This document shows, piece by piece, positions 9,507 to 20,176 of a stretch of 60,645 bases of DNA. The stretch is from positions 785,001-845,645 of the forward strand of contig CAJNDS010002646.1 of assembly GCA_905221605.1 (NCBI GenBank), in the 5' to 3' direction. Under the pieces are notes generated by a model that was not told the DNA's origin, made no database searches, and was given only the letters and a program-made list of their open reading frames with translations. A program made the translations under genes and the position numbers. The stretch comes from Symbiodinium natans. Taxonomy: Eukaryota > Sar > Dinophyceae > Suessiales > Symbiodiniaceae. Each line of letters opens with the position of its first letter. Position 1 is the first letter of the stretch.

Positions 9507-9727
9507 GGAGGCGGGAAACGCTGATTTTGCTGAGGGCGCCCCTACCCCCCCGTGCTGAACCCCCTGTTTACGCTGTGCGGGTGGCGCGGTCCTCCACGAA
9601 AAAATTGTGCACCGACCCCCCCCCCACCCCCCCCCCTCCCCCCCGCGTTTTGGGGGGGTTAGGAGGGAAAGAGGGAGGTTTCACCTCCTTTTCCCATCCA
9701 ACACGCCGCCAGGGTCGGCGGACCCTA
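9119..9727. mobile_element. Dispersed element with giant G tract, copy 1
   Basis: The segment starts AAGAGCCTCCGGCTCAAG and ends GGGTCGGCGGACCC. CCGCCGACCC near the left end is inverted relative to GGGTCGGCGG near the right end. It matches 42219-42715 over both flanks of the G tract. Copy 1 also has a ~28-bp C-rich insertion (about 9616-9643) that copy 2 lacks. The long Gly-rich open frames here are artefacts of poly-G. Confidence 0.75.
9271..9505. repeat. ~235-bp nearly pure G tract
   Basis: Almost every base is G, broken by occasional single T. It has dense G-quadruplex potential on the plus strand. Its length could be affected by assembly error. Confidence 0.95.
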
Positions 9728-9782
9728 AAACCGAACCCCTAAACCCCAAACCCTAGACCCCTAAACCCTAAACCCTAGACAG

Positions 9783-9857
9783 GAGATTGCCAACCGCGCC
9801 TTTGGCAACGCCGGCCAGGCAGCGATGGCCACGGCCTTGGGCGAATACTTCGCCTGA
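9783..9857 (+). CDS. Exon-like segment with TGA stop
   Basis: After CTAGACAG the frame reads EIANRAFGNAGQAAMATALG, then EYFA and TGA. It is Ala-rich, helical and protein-like, and may be a last coding exon. CCCTAAA repeats precede it and TTTAGGG repeats follow. Confidence 0.5.
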   Translation, partial: EIANRAFGNAGQAAMATALGEYFA

Positions 9858-9861
9858 GCAC

Positions 9862-10180
9862 TGTTTAGGGTTTAGGGTTTAGGGTTGATGGTTCAGGGTT
9901 TAGGATTCAGGGATTTGAGGGCGGGGCGGGGCTTCGGGATTTACCCGGGATTTAGGGTTTAGGGATTTGGGACTTAGGGGTCTAGGGTTTGAGGTTTAGG
10001 GATGAGGGCTTAACGGTTTGTAGGGTTTTGGGGTCTAGGGTTTAGGGTTTAGGGTTTAGGGCTAGGGTTTGCAGCCGACTGATTTGCGGGGGTGCTGTCC
10101 ACGTCCGGCCGGAGGAAGGCGCCAAAACGTTGAAGGTTTAGGGTTTAGGGCTGAGGGTTTAGGGTTTAGGGCGTCTCGCC
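9862..10180. repeat. TTTAGGG-type repeats with a short unique insert
   Basis: Repeats run 9862-10062 and 10137-10170. The insert (10069-10135) has an open frame reading QPTDLRGCCPRPAGGRRQN, too short to call firmly. GTAAGT at about 10191 is a possible donor. Confidence 0.7.
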
Positions 10181-10480
10181 GCGCAGCGGCAGTAAGTGCC
10201 ATGCGTAAATGGCGCCCCTACACACCCAGGTGTGGGGGGGCGGCATGTCATGCGAAGGCATCTGGGTTCTTTCTCCCCACCCGCTGTGAGCTTTCTCAGG
10301 CCACCACCCAAACCACTGCCTTTTAGGGTTTAGGGCTGCCGCCCTCAATTCCCACCATGCCAGGGTAGGGGGGGCGGGCCAGATGGGGGCAGGAGGGCCA
10401 GGGGGAAAGGGGATTCTGGATTTCAGGATTTTCGGGTCAGGGACCAAGGGGGCCTCCAGAAGGGGGGCTTTTGTATCAAG

Positions 10481-10635
10481 GGGAGTATCGGAGTACTGCT
10501 GTGCTGGGTGGCCAGCGTCAGCTGGCCATGGGCGAGGCGAGCCCTAGGGGCTTTCTGTTCGACCATTCTCCAATGGCTCCACCCATTGTCCAGTGTCCAT
10601 CACTGCCGGGTATCTTCTGGGTCCAGGCACCCTAA
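10481..10635 (+). CDS. Exon-like segment of about 50 codons
   Basis: The frame includes TAVLGGQRQLAMGEASPRGF, LFDHSPMAPPIVQCPSLPGI and FWVQAP before TAA. An AAG at 10478-10480 could be the acceptor. Pro-rich but non-repetitive. Glycine-rich open frames in other registers here come from G tracts and were not used. Confidence 0.45.
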
Positions 10636-10699
10636 AAAAGGGTGGGTACGGCCTAAGGAGGCCGGGTGGGAATTTCGGGGGGGCGGGGGGGGGCTTGGC

Positions 10700-11520
10700 A
10701 ATGCGGACAACCCTAAACTGTAGGCGCCTGAAACTGACCCTATACCCAAGAAACACTAAACCGTTTACTCTAAACCCTAGGCCCTAAACCCTAAACCCTA
10801 AGCCCTAAACCCATCTAAATCAGCAAGGGTCAAAACGGTGGTAAAGGCGACTGAACCTTGGGAAAACATTGGCAGCTGAAGGTCCGAAAACCCTGTAAAG
10901 CGACGGGTAACAGCGACAGACCGCAACAGTTGACGTCCCAAGCTGCATACGCGCTGCAGGCCAGGTGTTTCGGGGGCGTTAGAGCTTTAGGGCTTCGAAA
11001 CCCTGGGTGTTGGGTTTTGGGTTTGGGGTTCAGTTTCGGTCTTGGGTTTTGTTCTGTCTTGTTTCCGTTTCGGGGATTTCAGGGGCTTGTGCTTGGTCTT
11101 GGGGTCTTTCTCTGTGTGTGTGTGTGTTTTGAGATTCCGACTGAGGGGTTCAGAGTCATCTCGCCACCGGGCTTGGAACGCTTCAAGGGCGCAATGGGGC
11201 TATATAAGGGTTTTGGGTTTAGGGTTTTAGGGTTTTTAGGGTTTTGTAGGGTTTAGGGTTTTTAGGGTTTAGGTTCAGGGTTAAGGTTGTGTTGGGTTCG
11301 ATTGGTTTGCAGGGTTGTGAGGCTTTGAGGGCGTAATAGGGTTTAGGTGTTTGTAGGGTTTATGTGGTTTCTAGGGTTGTGAGGGTTTGTGCGGTTTGTA
11401 CGATTTTACACGGTGCATGGGGTTTACCGGGTTTATAGGGCTTAGGGTTTATGGGGGCTTACATGCACTTTAGGGTTTGTATGCTTGAGGGTGGGATTAC
11501 GTACCTCCCTTCCGTGAACC
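10700..11520. repeat. Degenerate telomere-type repeats and spacers
   Basis: CCCTAAA variants (10750-10815) are followed by a unique spacer with a 5-unit GT run near 11115. Degenerate TTTAGGG/TTTGTAGGG variants then run to about 11480. Open frames rich in GLGF here are repeat artefacts. Confidence 0.65.
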
Positions 11521-11575
11521 CCTAAACCCGAAGCCCAAAAACCCTAAACCATATGTTTCGGGCTCTAGTGGCGAG

Positions 11576-11648
11576 CCAAGGCGGTCATCATCTCCATCAC
11601 CACGCTGATTGTTGGAAGCCGAGCATGGGTCGGTTGGGAAGACGAGTT
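11576..11648 (+). CDS. Exon-like segment with perfect GTAAGT donor
   Basis: After GGCGAG the frame reads AKAVIISITTLIVGSRAWVG, then WEDE, and meets GTAAGT at 11649. The hydrophobic run VIISITTLIVG suggests part of a membrane helix. This is one of the best donors in the window. Confidence 0.5.
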
Positions 11649-11830
11649 GTAAGTGGGGGTTGGGGTTTAGGGTTTAAGGCTACTTGAAGATTCATGGGTA
11701 CTTATATCTATAACCTTGAAGTAGGCTTTGTTTAGGGTTCACGGTTTAGAGTATGATCATATTCAGCCTAAGCTCTACAGCCCAACTCGCAGCATGCGCC
11801 CGACACACAATGACCAACCTGAAACTATAG

Positions 11831-11974
11831 TGGGATTTCCACCTTTGTGGCAGCTCCCCTGAGTTGTCATTGAACAAGCGGCAGCTGAGCTTCGAGAAGA
11901 AGGAGTCACCGTGGAAATCGTCCATCACGAGTCGGGGAGCTGGCCTCGAAGAGATCGATCGGCGCCAAGGATAA
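11831..11974 (+). CDS. Exon-like segment of 47 codons
   Basis: After ACTATAG the frame reads WDFHLCGSSPELSLNKRQLS, FEKKESPWKSSITSRGAGLE, then EIDRRQG and TAA. It is highly charged and protein-like, and its plus-strand frame looks better than the overlapping minus-strand frame. No family is recognised. Confidence 0.5.
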   Translation, partial: WDFHLCGSSPELSLNKRQLSFEKKESPWKSSITSRGAGLEEIDRRQG

Positions 11975-12200
11975 GCCCCAAACCCTAAACCCTAAACCCC
12001 TCTTCTGCTGAGCCGGTGCCAGTGACCTTAAAACCCCAAAACCCCAAACCCCAAACCTTAAGCCCTAAACCCTAAACTCTAAGCCCTAAGCCCTAAACCC
12101 TAAACCTAAACCATAAGCCCTAAACCCTAAACCCAAAGCCCTAGACCCTAAACCCTAAACCCTAAGCCCTAAACCCTAAATCCTACCACCCTCCCTGAAA
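11975..12200. repeat. CCCTAAA-type array
   Basis: CCCTAAA and CCCTAAG units with a few variants. Confidence 0.9.
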
Positions 12201-12202
12201 AG

Positions 12203-12278
12203 CATCCGAGCCGAGGCCTCCTTGAGCTACCTGTCGGCAGCCGCGGAGCTGCTGGCGGAGGGCTCAGGGGATGCCAGG
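12203..12278 (+). CDS. Exon-like segment, Ala/Leu-rich helix
   Basis: After GAAAAG the frame reads SIRAEASLSYLSAAAELLAE, then GSGDAR, followed by GTGTTT. A strong amphipathic helix with high GC third positions. CCCTAAA repeats precede it and an 870-bp TTTGGGG array follows. Confidence 0.5.
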
Positions 12279-13152
12279 GTGTTTGGGGTTTGGGGTTTGG
12301 GGTGTGAGGCTTGGTTTAGGGTTTGGGGTTTAGGGTTTAGGGTTTGGTTTGGGGTTTAGGGTATAGGGTTTCGGGTTTGGGGTTGAGGGTTTAGGGTTTA
12401 AGGTTTGGGGTTTACGGTTTGGGGTTTAGGGTTTGGGTTTCGGGTATGGGGTTTAGAGTTTGGGTTCAGGGTTTGGGGTTTAGGGTTTGGGGCTTGGTTT
12501 AGGGTTTTGGGTTTGCGGTTTGGGGTTTCGGGTTTGGGGTGTAGGGTTTGGGGTTTAGGGTTTGGGGCTTTGTTTAGGGTTTGGGGATTAGGATTTGGGG
12601 TTTAGGGTTTGTGGTTTAGGGTTTGGGGTTCGGGGTTTGGGGTTTAGGGTTTGGGGTTTGGGGTTTAGGGTTTGGGGTTTAGGGTTTGGGGTTTGGATTT
12701 AGGGTTTGGGGTTTAGGGTTCGGGGTTTGGTTTAGGGTTTGGAGTTTGGGGTTTGTGGTTTGGGGTTTGGGGTTTAGGGTTTAGGGTTTGAGGTTTGGGG
12801 TTCAGGGTTTAGGGTTTAGGGTTTGGGGTTGGGGTTTTGGGTTTGGTTTAGGGTTTTGGGTTTTGGGCAGGGTTTTGTCTTTGGGGATTTGGGTTTGGGA
12901 TTTTGGGTTTTTGGGGCTTGGGGATTGGTTTAGGGTTTAGGATTTAGGGTTTGGGGATTTTGGTTTTTGGGTTTGGGGTTTGGTGTTTGGGATTTAGGGT
13001 GTGGGGTTTGGGGTTTAGGGTTTGGGGTTTCGGGTTTCGAGTTTGAGTTCAGGGGTTGGGGTTTAGGGCTCAGGGTTTAGGGTTTTTGCGTGTAGGTTTT
13101 AGGTTTTGTGGTTTAGGGTCTGAAGTGCAGGGTTTGGGGTTTAGGGTTAAGG
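12279..13152. repeat. 870-bp mixed TTTGGGG/TTTAGGG array
   Basis: This is the longest continuous telomere-type block in the window. The G-rich variant TTTGGGG often alternates with TTTAGGG. TTTGGGG lacks the TAG of TTTAGGG, which explains long spurious GLGFRVWG frames here. Confidence 0.95.
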
Positions 13153-13368
13153 CAAACCCCTGCCCGCGCCACCCCTTTATAATGTCTCATGCGCGTTCTA
13201 CAGCCCGTACTAAGTGATCTTGTGGCGCTAAGTCCGTGCTTTGGGAGCTTAGCAGCTTCGTAACCTGATATGCAGGCAAAGGGTTTAAGGTTTAGGTAAG
13301 ATGCTGACTCTGCAATCCAAGGCTCTGTTTGCAGCCTAACCCTAAACCCTATTCCCTTTGAGTGATAG

Positions 13369-13460
13369 GCCAGAGTACACGAAGAGCCTCAGACCGCTGG
13401 ATGCTGACGCCTTGTGCCACCTGCAACCAGACAAAACCCTTGTGAACCCCTACACCCTGG
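13369..13460 (+). CDS. Exon-like segment
   Basis: After GTGATAG the frame reads PEYTKSLRPLDADALCHLQP, then DKTLVNPYTL, and meets GTAAAC at 13461. Balanced, protein-like composition. No family is recognised. Confidence 0.45.
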
Positions 13461-13560
13461 GTAAACCCCAACTTAGGCCGCCATGCAACCTTAACCCTAA
13501 ATCGTAAAGAACCCTAAACCCTGAACCCAAACCATGCACCCCCCCCCCCCCCCCGCCCCC

Positions 13561-13695
13561 CTGGAACCATCGATCCTGCTCATGCCCGTCCTTCCCCCCA
13601 ATACTGCTTCAAGCTCAAAGCCCAAGCCCGACGAGGTATGTGTGGCTGTGGCGTTCTTGGCAGGCCTTTCCGCTGGCCTGGTTTGGACAGAGTAG
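13561..13695 (+). CDS. Exon-like segment with transmembrane helix
   Basis: A long C-rich tract (13538-13560) precedes the frame LEPSILLMPVLPPNTASSSK, PKPDEVCVAVAFLAGLSAGL, then VWTE and TAG. VCVAVAFLAGLSAGLVW is a good membrane helix. GTATGT at 13636 could instead be a donor after PKPDE. Another plus frame downstream (to 13900) and minus frames compete. Confidence 0.4.
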   Translation: MEPSILLMPVLPPNTASSSKPKPDEVCVAVAFLAGLSAGLVWTE

Positions 13696-14066
13696 AGCTG
13701 GGAGTACGAGTAGGAGGAGTATTGGAGAAGGAGCAGGAGAAGGAGTCGTCGTCGGAGTAGGAGCAGCAGTAGTAGACCCACTCGCTCCGACTGCATTGAA
13801 CGCAGGTGTGGACATCGACGCCATAGGCGGGGGTTCTTTGCGAGCAAAAGCCCCTCAACCTATCTTCACCTCCTGGGGTTTATGGTTTAGGGTCGTTTGA
13901 CCCTCCCCTCCCCTGACTTGCCCTAGAGGGCTTCATCAGAGTGTAACCATCATAATCATAGGGTCTATAGAGTCCCCGGGCCGTAAGGCCTGAGCCCAAT
14001 TGTAAACATCGCTTCGGGGTGCCAGCAGTTAACCCCTTTCTTCAAGGATCAGCGTTCAGCTAAGTG

Positions 14067-14150
14067 ATGGCTGTGCTTGGCCTCAAGAGGCCAGAAAGCC
14101 TGGGGCCCAAAGCTGAACGTGAAAAGAGAGTCTCGCGACATTCCTTTTAG
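14067..14150 (+). CDS. Small ATG-initiated open frame
   Basis: The frame reads MAVLGLKRPESLGPKAEREK, then RVSRHSF and TAG. It lies within a hairpin formed by CGTTCAGCT and AGCTGAACG, so it may be part of a foldback element instead. Confidence 0.25.
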   Translation: MAVLGLKRPESLGPKAEREKRVSRHSF

Positions 14151-14576
14151 ACCGGGTCCTTGCAAGCCCGTGCTGGGGAGCCGATTTCACATGGTCAGTT
14201 CCCTAAATTAGGATCCCTTTTTTGGTACACTGAATAAGAGGAGCCGCCTTTGAGGACCGGCCGGGAGTTTCGGTTGTCTAGGGGTTTGAGGTTTAGGGTT
14301 TAGGGTTTATAGGGTTTAGGAGGTCTGGCTTTACAGCCGGCCTGGCCGCCCCCCTCCCCCCAATGTGTCCACAGGTCGTTTTGAGTCGGCAAACTTATAT
14401 TTCTTGGGGAACTCCCAACTAAAGCGGGTTGGACATTGCATGACCCGGTCATGCTGAGACGCCTGAAACCCTTAGAACCCTGACATTCCCCGAAACCTTA
14501 GAGGAACTTTGCGGACCCTATAACCTTAAGAGGCCGACATCCGAAAACCCTGCGCACCCCGTCTGGCCCTACACCC

Positions 14577-14678
14577 TACTTAGAGGTTCACGGGTAGCAA
14601 TAAGTAGGGTTATAAGTACCCTATGTAAGGCTATATGTTTTGTTACCCTACTTTTTGCCAACCATGAACCTCCAAGTA
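14577..14678. mobile_element. Foldback element, family B, copy 2
   Basis: Arms TACTTAGAGGTTCACGGGTA and ACCATGAACCTCCAAGTA, with central AGTAGGGTTATAAGTACCCT, match family B at 5574 and 15599. Confidence 0.8.
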
Positions 14679-14978
14679 TAGCCCTTGGTGCCAGGCGGTT
14701 CTGCAGCGGTCCTGAGCCGCCTCCGGCGGATGGTTGTTCTGCCGGGGCCTTTAGGGGCTTGTTGTAGGGGCCAAGGTGTAGTGGCTTCAGATCAAAGCGG
14801 GTTTTGGATGTTTTCTTTTTTTGGTTTGGGCTAGGGTCGCGGCTTGAGTCTGTTATCCATTCGTTATCACCGCATAGCTACACTAAGCCCTAAACCCTAA
14901 ACCCTAAATCCAAAACCGGTTCTGATTGAAGAGGTCTCTGTGTCTCTATTGGGTGGAGTTTTTCTACGGCCAAGGGAC

Positions 14979-15121
14979 GTTACATGGTCCCTTAAAATGG
15001 TCCCCTACCTATCTTTTTGTTTGGGTTCTGAAGTGTGGGCCTTCGGTTTTATAGGATACATAAGAGGTGCCCATTTAAGGTGTCCCCATTTAAGGGCCCA
15101 TACAAAGGGACCATGTAATTA
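14979..15121. mobile_element. Foldback element, family D, copy 2
   Basis: The arms GTTACATGGTCCCTTAAAAT and AAGGGACCATGTAATTA are nearly perfect inverted matches. Confidence 0.75.
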
Positions 15122-15184
15122 CCCTTATGTAATTACTTTGGATTACAGTTCTGGGCCCGAAACACCCGCAAGCCATGCGAAGCT

Positions 15185-15445
15185 TTGGAAGCTGGTAGCG
15201 AAGTGTCTCAAAACGCTAAACCCACCTCCAAATTCAAGAAAAGTTGTATTTTGAAAGACCACATCCCTGAACATTTGTTAAGGCTGTCTTCGTATCGCAT
15301 GGGCAAAGGAACGAATCTGGTGCCAAGTCGTCTTCACTCAGGAAGGCAGCGGCCAATAATCACGTCCGAAACCTGCCGTACATCGTCAGCGTATTTGCTG
15401 GCAGCCTTTCACCCTCAACCTTGCATCCTGCGCGTTACATCCTGA
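15185..15445 (+). CDS. Open frame of 86 codons, possibly coding
   Basis: The frame contains SEVSQNAKPTSKFKKSCILK, RLSSYRMGKGTNLVPSRLHS and SSAYLLAAFHPQPCILRVTS. It is non-repetitive and lies just after foldback element D. There is no ATG start and no clear splice sites, so coding status is open. Confidence 0.3.
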   Translation: MEAGSEVSQNAKPTSKFKKSCILKDHIPEHLLRLSSYRMGKGTNLVPSRLHSGRQRPIITSETCRTSSAYLLAAFHPQPCILRVTS

Positions 15446-15598
15446 ACCCTCCACACTGAAACCCTAACAGCCCTGTACCCTCAACCCCGAGTTTAAACCC
15501 GACAGGCTCTGCAGCCTAAACCCTAAGTCCTTAAATCCGCAAATCCCCAAACCCTTTTCCCTAAACCCGAAAACTTGAACCCTGCAGGCGCTGCTTCC

Positions 15599-15723
15599 TA
15601 CTAGAGGGTTCATGCGTAGATATAAGTAGGGTTGTAAGTACCCTTAGTAAGGTCATAACCTGCTAGAATTATAGTTACATAACTTCTAACCCCACGTATA
15701 ACTACCCATGAAACCTCCAATGA
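15599..15723. mobile_element. Foldback element, family B, copy 3
   Basis: Left TACTAGAGGGTTCATGCGTA and right TACCCATGAAACCTCCAATG match family B with a few changes. The central GTAGGGTTGTAAGTACCCTT is conserved. Confidence 0.75.
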
Positions 15724-15814
15724 GACCCTAAGCCCTTCTTCCCGGATGCCATGAGGCTCCTCTTGGTGTGCCTCACAATGCCGTCGGAATCCCGGTTCCA
15801 CAGCTCTTTGCGAG

Positions 15815-16330
15815 TCGGGTTTAGGGTTTAGGGTTTAGGGCTTAGAGTTTGGGGTTTAGGGTTTAGGGTTAGGATGTACCCCCTTAATGTACTCCTACTA
15901 TGGCCCTTATATTCCCTCAGAGGATTCTTTGAAAGGGTTCCCAAACCCAAGGACAGGCCTCGGGCTTAGGTGCTCAAAGCCTGAGGAAGGCTCCAATGTC
16001 CTTTTCGGGATAGTTAAAGGGGGTTTAGGGTTTAGGGTACGGGGTTTTTGGCATGCTATACCAAAACCGTACTACGTTAGGAAGCTTTCCCAAAGGGCCC
16101 TTGCACCTATGTAGTATACCTGGGCCTTAAAGGGCTTTCTAAATAGTAGCTCTAGGGCCCAAGTCTATACTACATACTTATAAGGGCACCATAGGGATTA
16201 TGATCTGGGATTCTCGGGAGTTCTAAAGCAAATAGTAGTAGGGTGTGGGATTCATTCTGGTCCTTTTCGGGTTTAGGGCGTAACGGTGAAGGGGGTTGAA
16301 TATATAGACCCTAAACCCTAAACCCTGAAC
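15815..16330. repeat. Telomere-type blocks and a dispersed CCCAAGTATA-type repeat
   Basis: TTTAGGG units occur at 15819-15872 and 16019-16038. Around 16090-16190, GTAGTATACCTGGGCC and GGGCCCAAGTCTATACTAC are inverted, forming another foldback sequence related to 56380-56400 and 57340-57400. Confidence 0.6.
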
Positions 16331-16467
16331 CTAATTGCGGGCCGGTTTGTGGTCCCTAAATGTAAGTAAATACATCGAATTGCCCCGTAGATTTTTTAGG
16401 ACTTTATTATGGCTTTAAGACTTTATATATAAGACGCTAAACCCTAAACTCCTAAACCCTGAAACAG

Positions 16468-16607
16468 GGCCAGCTGCTGGTAGGATGACATATTCTCCAC
16501 AAGCCTCTGATGCTGCGGAGGCGTTTGCTCAAGCGCTCCATGGGCGACAACGCTCTGAACTGAGAGTGTGCACCGCCATGCGCATGCTATCTAAGCTTCT
16601 CCTGAGG
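16468..16607 (+). CDS. Exon-like segment of 46 codons
   Basis: After GAAACAG the frame reads PAAGRMTYSPQASDAAEAFA, QALHGRQRSELRVCTAMRML, then SKLLLR, and meets GTCTAT. The composition is strongly helical. The sequence after the donor belongs to the dispersed TACTTGGGCC repeat family, so the exon may end where a repeat begins. Confidence 0.5.
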
Positions 16608-16958
16608 GTCTATGTACCTATACAGTACATTCTTGGCCCCTAAAGCCATTTTTCGAAACCCTGTAAGGCCCAAGCATATACCATATGCATACAGGTCATA
16701 ACTAACCCCTGAGTTGTTTTTAATGTTCACACGAAGCAATTGACGAAACCTCTGCTCTCTGACGAGGGCCTGAAACTTGACAGGCCCAAGCCCTAAATCC
16801 TAAAGCCTAAAAATTAAACCCTAAACCCAAAGCCTAAGCTTATTGGCCTTCACCTGCTTTTTCTCCGAAGGGAATGAGGGAACTAGGTACCTAATATCCC
16901 CCTATGCACAATTCCTAATGGCGTGTGCCTAGTAGACTTGGGCCCTAAAGCTACAATA

Positions 16959-17060
16959 TGGGGGTTTACGAAAATAGAGGACGCCAAATTTAAATCCCCA
17001 AAAAGTAAGGATTCCCGTGTAACAAGGGCCCCAACATGGTACCCCTAATTTCGGAAACCC
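16959..17060. mobile_element. Foldback element, family E, copy 1
   Basis: The left arm GGGGGTTTACGAAAATAGAG and the right arm CCCCTAATTTCGGAAACCCC are inverted matches. Related copies lie at 50966-51067 and 53387-53490. Confidence 0.65.
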
Positions 17061-17109
17061 CTGTATAGGAACCTCTCCAAGGCCCAAGTATATCACACTC
17101 AGGCACATG

Positions 17110-17520
17110 GACCCTTTGGGAATAGAAGGCTTGTCACGTACGAATCCCGTTCCTCGCATTTTGCGCGCCTTTGGCGCCAACCCAACCCAACCCCAAGACC
17201 TGAACCTGTAATCCAAAAACAGCTTGGAGCTAGCTCGGGTTTTGCTGACCCCATCCATTATTTGCAGTCACTTTCGTAAACACTTTCAGGATGGCAAATT
17301 CCGTAAACTAGTGAGCTCATCCGAGGCGAGGTTTCGTTATTTCCGTTCGCGATGTGTGCTTTGTACTTAAGATGTTTATAAGGTTTCGGCTTCACAGTTT
17401 CGTGATGGGTTCAACACTTAGACTTCGGGCTTGATAGGGTTTAGGGTGTATGATTCAGTGCGCAGAGTTTATACACTATGTATGTAGGACCTTTATGCGT
17501 TATTTGACGGTCCTGCTTCG
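17110..17520. other. Unique stretch, no gene assigned
   Basis: No repeat family and no convincing exon. It marks the transition to AT-rich satellite DNA. Confidence 0.4.
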
Positions 17521-17524
17521 CCTT

Positions 17525-19445
17525 CCAAAACTTTAAGGATTTTAAGGAATTTAGGGGTTTTCCAAAATTTTAAAAGAACCACAAAATCCTTAAAATTTTG
17601 AAAGCCCGGACCTTTCAAAATTTTAAGGATTTTAAGGAATTTAAGGCCTTTTAAATTTCTTAAAATCCTTAAAATCCTTAAAATTTTGAAAGAAAATTAA
17701 ATTATTTTCCGGAAAGAGGCAGGCCCATTTAAAATTTTAAAAATCTTAAAAATCCTTAAAATCCTTAAAATTTTGAAAGCCCGGGCCTTTCAAAATTTTA
17801 AGGATTTTAAGGAATTTAAGGCCTTTTAAATTTCTTAAAATCCTTAAAATCCTTAAAATCCTTAAAATTTTGAAAGAAAATTAAATTATTTTCCGGAAAG
17901 AGGCAGGCCCATTTAAAATTTTAAAAATCCTTAAAATCCTTAAAATCCTTAAAATTTTGAAAGCCCGGGCCTTTCAAAATTTTAAGGATTTTAAGGAATT
18001 TAAGGCCTTTTAAATTTCTTAGAACCCTTAAAATCCTTAAAATCCTTAAAATTTTGAAAGAAAATTAAATCATTTTCCGGAAAGAGGCAGGCCCATTTAA
18101 AATTTTAAAAATCCTTAAATTTTTTAAAAATTTAAAAGGTCTTAAATTCCTTAAAATCCTTAAAATTTTGAAAGGCCCGGGCCTTTCAGAATTTTAAGGA
18201 TTTTAAGGAATTTAAGGATTTTTAAAATTTTAAATGGGCCTGCCTCTTTCCGGAAAATAATTTATTTTTCTTTCAAAATTTTAAGGATTTTAAGGATTTT
18301 AAGAAATTTAAAAGGCCTTAAATTCCTTAAAATCCTTAAAATTTTGAAAGGCCCGGGCTTTCAAAATTTTAAGGATTTTAAGGATTTTAAGGATTTTTAA
18401 AATTTTAAATGGGCCTGCCTCTTTCCGGAAAATAATTTAATTTTCTTTCAAAATTTTAAGGATTTTAAGGATTTTAAGGATTTTAAGAAATTTAAAAGGC
18501 GTTAAATTCCTTAAAATCCTTAAAATTTTGAAAGCCCCAACCTTTCAAAATTTTAAGGATTTTAAGGATTTTTAAAATTTTAAATGGGCCTGCCTCTTTC
18601 CGGAAAATAATTTAATTTTCTTTCAAAATTTTAAGGATTTTAAGGATTTTAAGAAATTTAAAAGGCCTTAAATTCCTTAAAATCCTTAAAATTTTGAAAG
18701 GCCCGGGCTTTCAAAATTTTAAGGATTTTAAGGATTTTAAGGATTTTTAAAATTTTAAATGGGCCTGCCTCTTTCCGGAAAATAATTTAATTTTCTTTCA
18801 AAATTTTAAGGATTTTAAGGATTTTAAGGATTTTAAGAAATTTAAAAGGCCTTAAATTCCTTAAAATCCTTAAAATTTTGAAAGGCCCGGGCTTTCAAAA
18901 TTTTAAGGATTTTAAGGATTTTAAGGATTTTTAAAATTTTAAATGGGCCTGCCTCTTTCCGGAAAATAATTTAATTTTCTTTCAAAATTTTAAGGATTTT
19001 AAGGATTTTAAGAATTTAAAAGGCCTTAAATTCCTTAAAATCCTTAAAATTTTGAAAGGCCCGGGCTTTCAAAATTTTAAGGATTTTAAGGATTTTAAGG
19101 ATTTTTAAAATTTTAAATGGGCCTGCCTCTTTCCGGAAAATAATTTAATTTTCTTTCAAAATTTTAAGGATTTTAAGGATTTTAAGGATTTTTAAAATTT
19201 TAAATGGGCCTGCCTCTTTCCGGAAAATAATTTAATTTTCTTTCAAAATTTTAAGGATTTTAAGGATTTTAAGAATTTAAAATGCCTTAAATTCCTTAAA
19301 ATCCTTAAAATATTGAAAGGTCCGGGCTTTCAAAATTTTGAGGGTTTTCAGGATTTTAAGGATTTTAAAATTTTAAATGGGCCTGACTTTTCCGGAAAAT
19401 AGATTTATTTTCCAATAGTTTTACTGAGTTTAATTTTTTTCATTT
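17525..19445. repeat. AT-rich satellite arranged as a large palindrome
   Basis: Units carry GGAAAGAGGCAGGCCCAT in the left arm (17711, 17895, 18079) and its reverse complement in the right arm (18236, 18411, 18586, 18761, 18945, 19119, 19206, 19379). Spacing is 184 bp on the left, and mostly 173-184 bp with one 87-bp step on the right. The centre lies near 18170-18185 at AAAGGCCCGGGCCTTT. The filler is AAAATCCTTAAAATCC and its complement. Confidence 0.95.
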
Positions 19446-20176
19446 AAATGGGCCTGACCCTTTCTGGAAAATACTTGAATATTAGTTTAAAATTTGATAG
19501 ATTTTAAGGAAACTAGGGGCATTTCAATATTTGGAAAGGCCATGAAGTTCCATGGGTACGTTATATTTTTGGATTTTTGTTTGTAATTTTTAGCAAATAA
19601 ACCATTTAAGTTTTTTTTTGCAATTTTCCTGAAATTCTGAAAGCCTAGGCCTTACAAGAAAAATAAAAAAACAGCAACACAAATACTCATTTAAAATATT
19701 TAAATGCGCTTCTTAGTCCTTTTAAAAAAGAACATTTTGTTTTGTTAATTCATAAGGCTTGTAAAAAAAGCCGGGGGTCCGGGGACGAGCGTTAACAAAA
19801 GCATTCCCCTTGAATATTTCTCCCGCGAAACTTTTCTCCCGCGAATTTTGGCGGGAGAAATTCCCGCGAGCTCTCCCTTGAGTTTTTCTGGTTTTCCCGT
19901 GGTTTCCCTTTGATGTTTTTTTTGGTTTCCCTTCAGTTTCCCGTGAGAGTCAAATCTTCCTTTTACTGTTCCCTTGGACTTCCCTTTGAACTTCCCTTGG
20001 TTTTCCCTCGGATCCCCTTCGAAATTAAAACGTATCCCGCGAGAAATCTCGCAAGACTTCAAAAATAAGGGCTTCCTTTTCCCACGGGATTTCCCGCGAA
20101 GCAGGCCGTAGGCCCCGAGCTGTGGCTGTAGTCTGCAGGCCCCCGAGCTCTCTGACTGTAGAGTCTCCAGGCCCCC
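19446..20176. repeat. 731-bp tandem unit, copy 1
   Basis: It begins AAATGGGCCTGACCCTTTC, a degenerate satellite motif, and continues through AT-rich DNA. TTCCC-rich stretches (19800-20060) and a GC-rich tail (20100-20176) complete the unit. The Lys/Gly-rich minus-strand frame here is probably a repeat artefact. Confidence 0.9.

Noticed and set aside
9271-9742. Long Gly-rich open frames
   Set aside because: They are translations of a near-pure G tract and appear in several frames at once.
12405-12605. Open frame rich in GLGFRVWG
   Set aside because: It is produced by TTTGGGG repeats, which lack the TAG present in TTTAGGG.
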